Translations under genes and position numbers: made by a program
Notes under the pieces: generated by a model
What the model saw: only the letters and a program-made list of their open reading frames with translations
The model's database searches: none
What the model was told of the DNA's origin: nothing
Shown here: positions 1-11,560 of the stretch, piece by piece
How positions within the stretch are numbered: position 1 is the first letter of the stretch
How the letters are laid out: every line of letters begins with the position of its first letter
Origin: Adiantum capillus-veneris
Taxonomy: Eukaryota; Streptophyta; Polypodiopsida; Polypodiales; Pteridaceae
Length of the DNA stretch: 64,000 nucleotides
Direction of reading: 5' to 3'
Assembly: GCA_014529385.2 (NCBI GenBank)
Contig: CM043942.1
Coordinates: forward strand, 30,156,969 to 30,220,968

Positions 1-2850
1 ATGGGCAGTGAGGGCAATTAATCGTTCTTTCTACTCTACAGGCTTCTGGCCTTCTTCTTTACCTTTTGCTTGAGCTCTACTATGCATGTACCACCCGCTT
101 TAGCAGCTCTTGGTTGCTTCCCTATAGTGGCAAACAGATTTGACATGGCAATAGCATGACTTTCATGATGATGTGTAGCTTGTGTAGCTTGTGAGGGGAG
201 ATGCTGTGATTGAGTAAAGCAAGGGTAGGCCTCAAATTGCTTGGGTTGGAGGTGTTGAAACTTTGGTAGGTGAATGTTGGGGGCATAGTATCAATAAATT
301 TAAGGAGTTTTGGTGTTTATATTCAAATCTTAGTAGATACTTCTATTCAGCTCTTTGTTGTAGGTAATAACAAGCTTGAAGAAAAACAATGATGTGAAAT
401 CAAGCATTCAATGAAGCTATGAGGGGCTAGTATGACAACACTATCTCAACAACTTGAAGATCAATCCTCTCTTCTCTTACTATTACGTGCACAACCGCCA
501 TGCAAAACGCCTGATGGAAATACAACGTCCTATCTTAACTCGGCTCAATGCTCATCAAACAAGTGAGCAAAAACATATCCAACACTTCCTATGTACACAA
601 ACTCAAAATGCTTAAGATGCACATCAAGAGACACAAACTAGCTAGTCAAGAACTTGCAAAAACACACGTGTTTGGGATTCCACACCGGCTCAATCGTAAT
701 GCCAGTATTCTTAATAAGTGACTCTCATGAGTGGGACATCCATAGCTCCTTAGCATGCACAATTGTAAGTCCTAGCCCTACAGACTAACCTAGTCTCTGC
801 TATTATCAACTAAAAAATTATGGTGGATCCTAGAATATTCTAAATAAGTGACATGAATAAATGAACAAAAAAATGACAAAATACGCGAGGATTTACTTGG
901 CACAGACAACTTGATGGCTTGAAAATGATTGGCTTGGTTTTAAATGGAGAATGAGGTCCCTTATATAGGCCATTGGCTTGGATGCTTTGCATGTGGGATG
1001 TATGCCCCTTGTTCTCCTGCTCTAGAGGATTTGCCTTGTAGGTAATTGTGTGCCAACATTGGCTTTCATGATGGTGAAGATTGAGATTGTGGGTGAGAGG
1101 AATGATGGAAGTAGTGCATGCGTGACTTTCATTGATGGTCCTTCCTTGATTGGTTATGCATCAGTGAGTATTATCTTGCTATTTTTTAAATCTTTTCAAT
1201 AGTGTACATTGTTAGGGTTCAAGCAAACTGACCGGACACCCATCACACTGATCGTACTAACCTTGTCTATTCTTTTGATCATATAGAGCATCATGCTTGT
1301 ATGTGTTCTTTTTCTCCCTTGCACTTTGCACGCACCACTCACTCTTTTAGTGGGATCAAAGAGGTATATGTCACTCTTTTATAGTTGTAGCTTCTTTTTG
1401 TTCCCTCTAGAATAACATATTACTATGTTGTGTTCATAAAGATAATGGAGAATGGCTTCTTTTCATGTGTTGTGTAGAATATAAATAGTTCAAAGCACTG
1501 TGACAACACATTTTGAATTCTAGATGCTACTCTAATACGTCGTTTGCCACAAAATTTGTAGCCTATCCTTAAGGAAGCTCATGCCCGACAAAAAATAGCT
1601 AGTTTTGGTTTTGTGAAAGGTAGTAGCTTGTATCATGTCCTATTTTCAAAAGTGTGTCCAAGATTGGTGAACTTTGTGATTATATCTAAGCCTTTTGAAT
1701 GCTTAAGGTTGTGACTATAAATAAACTTGGACTTGCATCAAACAACAAATCCCTTTTGTTTCTAGTGTGGCAAGGTGACGGAGGTTTGGAAGATCCCTAC
1801 ATTGTCTGCAAGAGTGTTGATGTAAAAAAATAGTCTCAATGTGGATGTTGTTCATGGTGTAGATGACGTTGTGTGGCCAACCCGTGGAACAAGCATTTTT
1901 TTCTTTTGCAATTACAAAGCTCAGATGAAGTAATTTTTCTTGGGTTTGGTTCATCTTCTTGACTCCTTATCATCAACTAAATCTCCTTATATTCTAGGTC
2001 TTGTATCACTTTTTGTTGGCTCCCTTGTAGCATAGCTTCAACGGATCAACAAAATTATCAATCCGTGGATGGTAGCGACTTGACTAGGGCATGGAAGCAT
2101 CAGACATGGGTGAGTGTGTGAGAGTAATGAGTAAGAAAAGAGTACAAAAATCACAAGAGTCCATCTAGATTAGAGAGAAGAAAGAACTAATGGAAGGGAT
2201 CAGTGTTGCACACACGCTAAACCTTATGGTAATCACACATTGCTCTTCGTTGCATTCCCTACCAATGCTTGTAAGCACATCCTAATCATGGGCTCACCCA
2301 AACTCATGGGGTTATGATTAGAGCAATGCCTGCACGAATCCTAATCTACACACTAATTTAATCATGCACATAACACTATAATCAAACACACAATAGGCAG
2401 TCAAGCAATTGAAGGGAAATTAGGTTTTAATACACACAAATCAAGAAACTAATACACAACTTGAAGGAAAAGCAAAGAGAGGAGCAATAGAACTCAGCTA
2501 GTTTCATTGCATGCTTAGGTGACCTGGTAGGGGAAGTCTGTCTAGCAAGTGTATGTGGATTATGTGGGGTCATGACTATAGGTCCTATCCCTCGCAGGGA
2601 TCCCCAACAAGATATACCACAAGGCTCATGGCTTGCTCAAACGGTCCCGTGCTCTACTCATCGATATCTATGTCCACAATCATCAACATAAGCCAATGTG
2701 TGCTCTAGTCTACGGAACTACACTATCCTAGGGTTTCTAAACAATCATCGGATATGCTCTATCTACAACATCATAAGGGCTAATCGGTAGGGACATGTAT
2801 GTGGCCTTGAGCTCATCAGTGAAGAACTCAGTCGAAAGAACGTGATGTCT
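1..2850. other. Gene-free stretch, nothing recognised
   Basis: No convincing open frame, RNA gene, LTR boundary or retroelement domain was seen on either strand. Short open frames are isolated, low in complexity and without family motifs. The composition is AT-rich and unique-looking. It may be very old transposon DNA, but nothing in the sequence proves this. Confidence 0.5.
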
Positions 2851-3868
2851 CTAAACTCTAACCACCTGCTGTATCAAAGGGCCAATACCATTCGAGAAGG
2901 TGCCTTTGGTGTAGCAATGTCCATCAAGGTAAAAAAATGAAGGCATGACTCCTCTATAGCCTAAGAAATGTAGCACAAACTCAGTTTGGTGCTCTCTACT
3001 TGTCGTGACAACTCTATCCTCATGTGGTATCTCCATGGTGTCTCAGAGTGGTGATCTATGGCTCGTCATCGTATTTGATGCATGCGATCTAGCAAGCTCT
3101 GTGTCAGGTGTGCTCACAGTTTGTGGTGTTGTCTCTACAGCCTCTCTAGTGTGTGTACTAGTCGTAGTTGCATGTGATGTGACTGTATCTGTGCATGGTA
3201 AATATGGCATTGCATTGGTAAGGCTCTGGCTCATGCATTCCATGTCTGCCCCGGTCTCTGTCATGATCTCAACAAAGATCTGTCTTGTAGATGGTTTGCA
3301 TGATGTGAATCTTGGAGGTGATCAAAGTCGTGCTTACTGTGTAGAGGGTATGTTCATCGGGTCTACTATAGGTTCAATAAACTACTTCAAGAAGGGGAAT
3401 AGCGTAGTCCACACAACAATGTATAGGTAGCCTCATCATAAATGCTTATATAGATAACCCGCAAGGAACTTGGTGGGGTAGCACTCACCGTGTTATAGGG
3501 AGGGTACTCTCCAAATCTAACTTTCTTCCCCATGTACATCCCCCGATCATGAGCATACAATGGTCCAATCTTCTCAAATAGGTCCAAAAATACAGTCTGT
3601 GGTAGCTCAAAGGTGCCTATACGATCCTCACGAAGGGCTAACTTGATATGCTCTAGAATCTCCTCCGTTATGTGTCTATAAGATGTACCAAAACCACCAA
3701 GAAGGTGATCTGGCAAGGTCGGGTGTGCTCGGGCTCTAAGCATTCAGAAACTATGTGTTTGTTGACAATCTGTGAACTGAATTTGGATGTACCTCTGCTG
3801 AGTTTGTCTAGCTCGCCGTGAATCCACAACACTCTATCAAACAGAGCCTGAGGATCCGTAATAGCCAA
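2851..3868 (-). pseudogene. Degenerate coding-like relic of unknown family
   Basis: Reading the minus strand from about 3868 to 2851, several adjacent open segments look protein-like. One around 3743-3387 contains the run IGTFELPQTVFLDLFEKIG and a downstream MYMGKKVRFGEYPPYN segment. Two further segments (3264-3043 and 3036-2851) lie in the same frame and are separated by a single TGA; the first is rich in Thr, Ser and Pro. Frame changes between segments argue for a decayed gene or transposon protein rather than a working gene. I do not recognise the family: there is no zinc knuckle, protease or polymerase motif. An old gag-like or host-gene relic are both possible. Confidence 0.3.
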
Positions 3869-6098
3869 AATTTATCAATCTATGTCAAATCTGGTGTCAA
3901 GGAGGTCTATATACAAGTGCACAAGCTAATGTGCATAATCTGCCAATCGAAGGCTGGCCAAGTGGTAAGCTGGGGTCATTGGGTGTGAAAAAGCTCTAGC
4001 AATCATCTCTCTATCCAAGTCTCCGTAAAAAATCAATCAACAGATCAAATCGTGTACAAACATGTGACCAACGGCTAAAATCAAGCCAAGTCAAGATCTC
4101 ACGTGTGAATGGGCTCTAAATATCGTAATCTGGCAATCTCAAGGCCACAAACAAAGCTCTATAGCAACTCAGGATCGAAGGTGGTCAAGTGTGGAATCTG
4201 CAGTCAAATCAAGCCAAAATCAAAATATGCACATGAACAAGCTCTAAAGCTTGTCAACTGGCCAAATCTAGACCAAAATAAAAATCCGTGTAAAAACAGG
4301 GTCTATGAGAGCAGTCTAGCTCAAATTTAGCATAATCGGGCAAATCTAACAAAATTGGAGTCTTCGGACATATCTAACCTAAGTGTGCCTAGTCATGCAT
4401 AAATGCGCGTAAACGGGGTGTGCGATGCGCATGCCAAGCAAGGAGAGGAAACATAAAGAAGAAATACATTTTTGTTTATTTTTGGTTTTTTTTAATAAAT
4501 TAAGACAAAAAATAAATACAAAAATAGAAAGAAAATGAACAAAATAACGAAGTAAAAACAATTAAAAAGTAAAAATGATGAAAAGACAATATAATAAAAA
4601 GAAATGCAATTTTTTTGGATTTTTAAAAAGGTTATTTGTTTTTTTATGATTTTTTTAAAAAATTGGATTATTTTTTGGAGTGTTTATGTTTTTAAACATT
4701 TTTTTGTATAATTTTTGGATTTTATTATATTTTAGTTGAATTTTTAATTGTTTAGGTTTTTTTGTTTTCTTTGAATTTGTATTCTTTTTTTTGGAATTTT
4801 ATTTAATACACTCTCTTCTTATTATTTTTTGATTTTTTGCCTTTTTTTGAATATTCGGATTTTCTTTGTTTTTTTATTTTGATTTTTTATTTTTAAAATT
4901 TTCTTTTTTTGGGTTTTTTTGAAAATCAATTTAAAAAACATACTAAATGAAATTCTTAACAAATGAAATTGAAATAAAATAAAACAAAAATGAAATTGAA
5001 ATGAAGTTTAAATGGAAAATGAAATTAAATAAAATTAAACAACAACAAAAAGTGTCATTACTATTTGCAGTTCACTCACATCCATTCGTGGCTACTCTCA
5101 AGGGCAGTGCTATGAAAGGGGAGATTCAAGGACTCTTACTTCTAGCGGGCAAACAAATGCTGCAAAATTGTTTGCTGACGTTTCTTCCGTCTTCATAAAA
5201 GCCAACTCTCAAATGCTAAGAAGAACACTTGAGATGGTCCAAATGTTTGCAATTGCATCAGGCTCCAAGTGCAACATTGAAAAATCAAGATTTTAATTTC
5301 ACCAGATCCTCCTCCTTAAGAATGCATTAATGTGGATGATGAAATGATGGAGCTAGGACCTTCAATATGCCCCATCTCATGTCACTTGACCTAATGTCTC
5401 CTAACTACAATTCCGCTCTCTCCAATCCCACACAGATTTCCAACACTAGATGTGTTCTCTCCCAATGAGCCAACACTCGTCTCCCGTAAAGCATGTGTTG
5501 TCTCCCCCGCAAAGCATCACTACATCATGCCCCATTCCAAGGAGACAATCATGATGTCACATATGAAATTCTTTGCATATTCACAAACAAGGTTGTAACC
5601 AGTGGACAATTTGATAAATGAGCAATAGTTTGTTTGAGCTTATAACTAAAACATCTTGCATGAAAGAGAAATCTTTTTTTTACTATCAACACAATGTGGC
5701 CTTCTTTAGCATTAGTACTAAGGCACATGGGCCAATAAAAGTATACCCTCCTAAAATAGAAGCACAACTTATATGGATGCTTTGGTGATTACCCAAAAAG
5801 TGTGCTCTCAATAGTTGTAGTTGGATAGAGACAAAATCTCAAATATGGGAACCTTGGGGCTTGAGCTCATTAGATTTTTCTTTTCATGAGGATGTTAATA
5901 AAATTTGAAGTTCGAATTCTGATTTGATAGGGGAACACCCCCTCCTAGAATACAACTTTTTAGTATGTCACAAAACTAGCACCTTTAGTAATTGCTATAA
6001 ATTTACCCCACCTCCCTTTGCTAACTGGAGCCAGAAGAGGTGTGGTTAGATTTTATGAAGGTTATTCCCCATCTTGAAAAATGTGTGTGATTGTGAAG
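3869..6098. other. Gene-free stretch with low-complexity core
   Basis: There is no recognisable gene. Short open frames (for example 4109-4330 plus) have no family features. The centre is a T/A-rich tract, annotated separately. From about 5000 to 6098 the sequence is unique-looking AT-rich DNA in which I see nothing specific. Confidence 0.5.
4441..4990. repeat. AT low-complexity tract, strongly T-rich in its second half
   Basis: About 550 bp made almost entirely of A and T. An A-rich start (4500-4600) is followed by T-runs from about 4610 to 4920, then an A-rich end. Pronounced strand asymmetry over several hundred bases suggests slippage-grown homopolymer DNA. No poly(A)-tailed element boundary is clear. 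Confidence 0.7.
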
Positions 6099-6460
6099 CT
6101 TTTTTTTTTTTTGGCAAAACTCACAATTGTGAGTGAATTATATTGAGCAGCCCAAAAAAATTACAAGGTCATGCTCTCGTTGAGCCATGACATCATCCAG
6201 AGACTATAATTATATCAGGGTAGCCACCCCCACCGATACACATGGTCCAAAAAATTGTCCTTTTGAGATCTTTACGCTGTCCTAGGCATTCCATTTGATG
6301 ACAACAATGTAGAAGTAGTCCTATTTTAAAGGAATCAAATCAATCTTCTCTAGCTATTGCATCCTCCCATGTGTGGACCATAACAAGTTGTGACCACTTG
6401 TTTTCTTAAGCTTATATGTGGAGTATCTCTTTTGATAATTTTGATGTTGAAATGCCTTGT
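6099..6460 (-). mobile_element. LINE 3' tail fragment
   Basis: The plus strand shows a 13-nt T run (6100-6112) followed by GGCAAAACTCAC and, further on, GTGAATTATATTGAGCAG. Read on the minus strand this gives a 3' untranslated region ending in a gag-free TTTTGCC plus poly(A), a common ending of plant L1-type LINEs. No open reverse transcriptase remains in the adjoining minus-strand sequence, so this is a 5'-truncated copy. The inner limit near 6460 is a guess. Confidence 0.45.
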
Positions 6461-7888
6461 GAATAGGACATTGTGGATTTCTTCAAGCAATGATTGTCTA
6501 CACTATGGGAAAGTAGAGTTTGAGTTGTTCATCACATATGGTTGATTCTATGTTGTAGAGTGCCAAACAAATTTTTTTTCTTCTTTCTTAGCCACATTGA
6601 CAAGAGAATAATGGTAGTAATTGAGAAATAATTTGTTGACAAGATGGAGGAAGAGAAGGATAGAGAGACGATACACACTGATTACAACCCCAAAGTGTGA
6701 AGAACACTCACATTGGATGCATATATATAGAGGGGACCTAAGGGATATACAACAACTATATATGTAACTCAACAGCCCCACTCAAACAAAGGTCCCTAAC
6801 TATGGATGAAAAAACCCTTCAAAGCTCAAGGGAAAAACCCATAGCTCCATATATACACACACCGTTATATTACAATAGCATTGGGTTTTGTTAAGAATGT
6901 TGTTGAAGAGCTACAATGATGGCTTCAAAAGGCACAAGTAAAATAGCTATCAAAAAATATTTCATAGACTCAATGCCATTGATCTTCAAAGCTGTCCACC
7001 AACTTTACTTTTTGTCATATTTCAGATATGTCAACAACTCAAAATCATAGAGCACAATATAGAAATTGTTAGAATGTTAGAGAAATACACGAGCACAATG
7101 TCTTTGGAGACAGTTTGCGACACCGCTCTTTTGACAACATTGAAACAAACGAAACATAAAATTACATATAAACCCGCACAATATGAATATCTAATGCATG
7201 TAATATATATGCACATATATAATGTAACACAAGCAATAAAGTGCTCCCCCCCAATATGCATATGCCCTCTTTGAGAAAAAACTAAATGTAATCATCAGTA
7301 AATTGCAACATGGGACAACTCCATGGAATAACAAGCATCTCAATAACAAACGATTAGTATGAATGATTTGTAATGAGGAAACACATCATGGCATTATGGA
7401 ACAACTCCAACAATGATAATCTTGATGACAATCAATTAGTGCATTATGGAGCAACTCCATGGAATGTAACCATCTCAATAACGAACAATCAATATGAACA
7501 ATATGTAAAAATCATATAACAACTCCATGGAATCTATCTATCTCAATAATGAATAATCGGTATGAACAATCGAGAGAAATTATCATGAGTCAAAACTGTA
7601 AGAGTAGGAGAGGAGAAAATAATGATAATCTATGAACCTTCCTATGGTAGCACTCAAATAAGTGAAAAATGTTGAACATCAAAGGTGGGATCATTCTCCA
7701 ACCCTCAGAAATCCATCAATAGAGACATCTCTCAAAACTTTGTGCACTATTAGCTCTTGTTCCAATAAAAATTCACGCATGATCATTGAATTTCTTGGCA
7801 TCATCATCTACATCTTGACCCATAGATACAAGATGGTGATTGACCCAAGGTCCCAATGCCTCCTCACTATCTTACACGAGGTCAATGA
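6461..7888. other. Gene-free stretch with a short degenerate repeat
   Basis: No gene is recognised. The only structure noted is a degenerate repeat around 7315-7575, listed separately. The rest is AT-rich DNA with isolated short open frames lacking motifs. Confidence 0.5.
7315..7575. repeat. Degenerate tandem repeat with CAACTCCATGGAAT unit
   Basis: Three related units begin near 7315, 7447 and 7518. Each carries CAACTCCATGGAAT, then a CATCTCAATAA-like block, then a TATGAACAAT-like block. Spacing is unequal because of insertions. This is old diverged duplication, with no coding content. Confidence 0.55.
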
Positions 7889-8315
7889 GGGGGGATATAA
7901 GGCCAAAATTTGGGGGTGCGAAGCGGCTTTGATCTTAACCGTCCGATCTTTGGTGAACTAGGGGTGAACTCGGGGTTGAACTAAGGGTGAACTTGGGACG
8001 CCAGATCTTTGGTGAACTAGGGGTGAACTCGGGGTGAACTTGGGAGCAAAATGGCACCCCGAGTTCACTCACTCTGAGTTCACCCCTAGTTCACTCGCCT
8101 CGCAGGGTGTGGATCGAACCCGAGACCTCTTGGCCTCCACACAAATTCCCTACCATCACACTAGCGGGTGTCGTTGGCCCATGTCGACATGGCATATCCG
8201 CCCCTAGTTCCCTAGTTCACCCTAGTTCACCCCCAATTCACCCCTAGTTCATTGCATGATCCGACGATTGAGATTAAAGCCACCTCGTCCCCAAATTTGG
8301 GCCCTAGATCCTCTC
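7889..8315. mobile_element. Hairpin MITE with tRNA-like insert
   Basis: The two ends are imperfect inverted repeats. The left end (7899-7945) has GGCCAAAATTTGGGG followed by GGCTTTGATCTTAACCGTC. The right end, reversed, has GGGCCCAAATTTGGGG followed by GGCTTTAATCTCAATCGTC. Inside the ends, the left arm holds several GGTGAACTAGGGGTGAACT-type units and the right arm holds their complements, so the element can fold into a long stem. Between the arms on the minus strand lie an A-box-like TAGTGTGATGG (8153-8163) and a B-box-like GGTTCGATCC (8111-8120), as in tRNA-derived sequences. I could not identify a target-site duplication, so the superfamily (Mutator-like or other) is undecided. Confidence 0.6.
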
Positions 8316-8401
8316 TGAGCCATATGGCCGTGCCATGTATTGATGAGGCAATGCGTCCCAATGCCAATCTCTCATAAGAAGAAGAAACAATAAATAGGAT
8401 A

Positions 8402-8827
8402 TGATGTGATACACTTATACAAATTGACTCTTTTTTATATATGAAGAGCCAATTATTTCATTCACTCACAAAGTATCATCTAAGGTACACGAACACTAGA
8501 GGAGGTAATCCATAAGAAATGAAAGAACCAACCGATGTGACTCCTCACACTTAGAGCTACATGAAAAGAGAGAGGGGTTTACAAGGGAGATTTTTGACGT
8601 CACCTTGAAAGTGCGTGATAGGCATTGCTGCAGAGTGTGCAAGAGAGGTATGCATGCAAGAGAAGGGGGAAGATAATTGGGGAAGGGGATGAAGCACAGA
8701 GACAAGTTGGGTTAGTGGAGAGGAAAGTGAGAGAGTAGTCAACTCTCTCACTTTCTCTCCCTATATTGATTAGGGAAAAAAGTAAGTAGGGGTAGTTTCC
8801 CACGGCAACCTGGCCTACACCCCAACA
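8402..8827 (-). repeat. Copia H 3' LTR
   Basis: The LTR starts (minus strand) TGTTGGGGTGTAGGCC directly after the polypurine tract. It contains an inverted GAGAGTTGACTACTCTC-like palindrome near 8733-8749. A TATATATAAAA-type box lies near 8434-8444 on the minus strand. The partner LTR is absent, so the far end is estimated. Confidence 0.55.
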
Positions 8828-8869
8828 ACCTCCCACTTGAGGTCATGGTGGCCAATAGTGGCATCAATA

Positions 8870-9083
8870 TAGTTAGTCTATACAAAGTTGCATCTGTGGG
8901 GTTGTCGTCAGTGTGAACCTTGACAAGCTCGATGCGCTTGCCAGCCAATGCATTTCGTATGACATGGTATCTAACTTCTATGTGTTTTGACTTTGAGTGA
9001 AACACCAGATTCTTTGCCAAAGCAATGGCACTCTGACTATCACAATGCAGTATTGGAACCTTGTGAATGCCCAAATCTCTCAC
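8870..9083 (-). pseudogene. Copia RNase H C-terminal part (element H)
   Basis: The frame contains LHCDSQSAIALAKN and KHIEVRYHVIRN, the classic C-terminal RNase H block of TNT1-94-type copia polyproteins, followed by VKVHTDDNPTD. The Asp of the CDSQSA motif is present. RNase H would degrade the RNA strand during cDNA synthesis. The N-terminal half of the domain is missing because of an internal deletion that fuses this piece to the reverse transcriptase fragment upstream. Confidence 0.85.
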
Positions 9084-9922
9084 TAGACGAGCTGATTGGC
9101 ATTTCCCAAATCTTTCAAGGAAAACTGATTGTTTAGCATCTTTTTCAACCGATTGATCTCATCACTTGATTTGCCTACGATAAGAATATCATCGACATAC
9201 AAGATCAAGATCATTAAAGAACCATTGTTCAATCTCTTTGTGTATAAGAAGTGATTCTCTTGACTTCTTATGTAACCCTGAGACTGCATGGATTTGTGGA
9301 ATTTTTGATACCACTCCCTTGAACCTTGCTTGAGGCCATAGAGTGCCTTTTTAAGTCTACAAACCAATTTTGTCCTTGTTTGCTTTTGGGTTTCATATAT
9401 GAAACCTTCTGTTTATTTCATGTAGACATCTTCATCTAGATCCCCATGAAGGAATGGTGTGTTTACGTCCATTTGGACAAGTTCCATGTCTTCGATAGCA
9501 ACCAAGCCAAGCACAATGCGAAGTGTAGTCATCTTGACTACTGGAGAGAAAATCTCATATATATACACACATTTTTGCTGCTTGAAACGAGCCTTGTACC
9601 TAGGCTTGGGATCTTCCGTTGTATACTTCTTCTTGTATATCCACTTGCAAGGTAAAGCATTTTTTCCTTTTGGTAATTCAACCAAATCCCATGTCTCATT
9701 AGCCACAATTAAATTGTATTCTGATTGCATAGCCTGCTCCCACTTAACGCTATCATCCATTTGTATAACTTCTTTGTAGCAGGTTGGCTCTCCAATGTCA
9801 GTGACCAAAATGTGGTGTATACCTAGCTCAAACCGCTTGGGCGCACGTGATACTCTTATAGAGCGTTTCAGTGTCTGGCTGGTGGACTCTGCTCTCTCTG
9901 GAGCAATAGTAGTATCTTGCAA
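9083..9922 (-). pseudogene. Copia reverse transcriptase (RVT_2), element H
   Basis: The N-terminal part (9922-9413) has ETWDLVELPKGKNALPCKW and MDVNTPFLHGDLDEDVYMK, which are RVT_2 blocks; MDVN marks the first catalytic Asp region. A stop/frameshift near 9413 separates it from the central part (9367-9083), which has VCRLKKALYGLKQ and the intact polymerase core ILYVDDILIVG. The frame ends at KDLGNAN, where the usual copia domain would continue for over 200 residues before RNase H. Reverse transcription is therefore impossible from this copy. Neighbouring integrase and RNase H relics are collinear with it. Confidence 0.88.
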
Positions 9923-9959
9923 TTGAGGATTAGGTGCAACACTACTGATGAATTGAGTT

Positions 9960-10352
9960 AGTTAGGAGGCTACATCTTCAAAACGAACACGTTTGTACTC
10001 AACTTCTTCAATGGGCTTCTTGTGCATTTGTGATTCATTGAAAATCACGTGTGAGCTACGAATGACTTTGTTGGATTCTGGGTGCCAGAGACGATAGCCC
10101 ATCTCTCCATTTGTACCACAACCGATAAAAATGCATTTGTGTGACCTGAGATCTAACTTGCGAAGAAGTTGTTGGGCACATGTGCATATGCCTCACATCC
10201 AAATACACGTGAAATTCAAAGGAGAACTAGGTAACCTGTTGATGATGTGCACTGATGTTAGAACAACTTTCCCCCAAAACTCTGGAGTAAGCTTTGCCAT
10301 AGACATCATAGAGATAACTTGCTCTTGAATTGTGCGATTCATTCTAGGTAAA
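9960..10352 (-). pseudogene. Copia integrase C-terminal region, element H
   Basis: Minus-strand frames read MNRTIQEQVISMMSMAKL, then INRLPSSPLNF, then a KCIFIGCGTNGEMGYRLWHP block and VIFNESQMHKKP. These are the end of the integrase core and the SH3-like C-terminal region that precede reverse transcriptase in copia. There is a frame change or stop near 10195. The catalytic DDE part lies beyond the truncation at about 10352. Confidence 0.75.
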
Positions 10353-11560
10353 GCCCTGTAGCTTATCAAACATATCTTCTACCCGTGGTATGGGAAATCT
10401 ATTTTTGATAGTGATACGGTTTAGTGCTCTATAGCCGACACACATATGATATGTGCCATCTTTCTTTTGCACTATTAGGACTGGTGAACAAAAGGGAGAG
10501 GATCTAGGCCTCACCATCCCCTTGTCTACCAGCTCATGCACTTGCCTCATAATCTCCTCTTGTTGAACTTGAGAAACTCTATAAGGAGGTTTTATTAGGC
10601 AATGAGCTCCCAGGTAGAAGCTCTATCTTATGGTCATCGTCCCCTCGTTTTGGAGGTAGCTCCACAGGATGTCAGTGATAAATGCATCTTGAAATCTATT
10701 TAGAAAATTATACAATTCTAATTCTTCTTGATTCCTACCAATTTGTTTTGTTAAAACATTAGCATCATCTAGAGACTCTTTGACAAAAATCATGTACGAT
10801 GAATCCGATCTTTTCATTGACTTATCAAAAGCAGGCGAATTTACAAGTGGTATAGTATGACTCAACTCATTGTCATCTATGTACATGTTCTTTTCCTTGT
10901 AGGTGAAATAAATTCTCCTTTCAAGGAACTTCATGTTGACAGCCATGCGATTGAACGATGGTGCCCCTAGGATAACATCCTCATGTTGGAGAGGGGAAAT
11001 GAAAAAGTCTTCTTTGTTGATGTAGCTTTGGACATGAAGCCTCAACTTCCAAATCAAGGGAGTAACAAAGGCTTGATGTCCCTTAAAATCTCCATCTCGG
11101 TAGCTACAGTATCTCCCATGTCAAAAGCTTGTACACCCAACTTAGTGGCCAACTTCATTGATATGAAGTTGTGAGTAGAGCTAGGGTCAAAAAGGATGAA
11201 GGCATCATTCTCCCTCACCTTTCCCCAAGCATAGGTCCACAAAAACATAAAGAAGGAAGTACAACACAAGGGGAGACTGTTTACAATAGTCAATGTGAAA
11301 CAGCTAGTCATTTTGCAAGATAAGTTGCTAGGCCATGTCGACCATTAGTAATAATCCTTATTTCTACTACATCGTGCCAGTGAAAAGTGTAGGCAAGAAG
11401 TCATCCAGGCATACCATGTGTTGCTTGATATTTCAACAAAAATGTTGTCTAAGCACCTATGTTCCCTACTTGGGTGTGTGGTTCTTGAGTAGAAGCAAAA
11501 ATTGATATGGAGTTCACACAAGGGTGATTTGAGTTTCCCTCCCATTTGAAACTCCACTCA
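10344..11560 (-). mobile_element. Gypsy element I, protease and partial reverse transcriptase
   Basis: A minus-strand fragment. From 11311 a retropepsin-like frame reads FILFDPSSTHNFIS then MKLATKLGVQAF. A second frame (11057-10623) has EDVILGAPSFNRMAVNM, the usual retropepsin C-terminal GxPW/F-like block, and a linker to reverse transcriptase. Polymerase begins at about 10550 with LVDKGMVRPRSSPFCSPV, KKDGTYHMCVGYRALN and IPRVEDMFDKLQG, then stops abruptly at the copia H junction. About two thirds of the gypsy polymerase, RNase H and integrase are missing. Sequence from 11345 to 11560 may be its gag remnant but has no zinc knuckle I can see. Confidence 0.75.

Larger units (their letters stand above)
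8402..10352 (-). mobile_element. Copia element H, truncated 3' half with 3' LTR
   Basis: On the minus strand the order is integrase C-terminus, reverse transcriptase, RNase H, polypurine tract (plus 8828-8839, read as CAAGTGGGAGGT) and an LTR beginning TGTTGGGG at 8827. The LTR left end is not fixed; a TG at about 8402 is a candidate, giving roughly 425 bp. The 5' half and 5' LTR are missing: at about 10352 the integrase frame joins directly to a gypsy reverse transcriptase fragment. Inside pol, the segment from the polymerase thumb to the start of RNase H is deleted. The element is dead. Confidence 0.8.
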
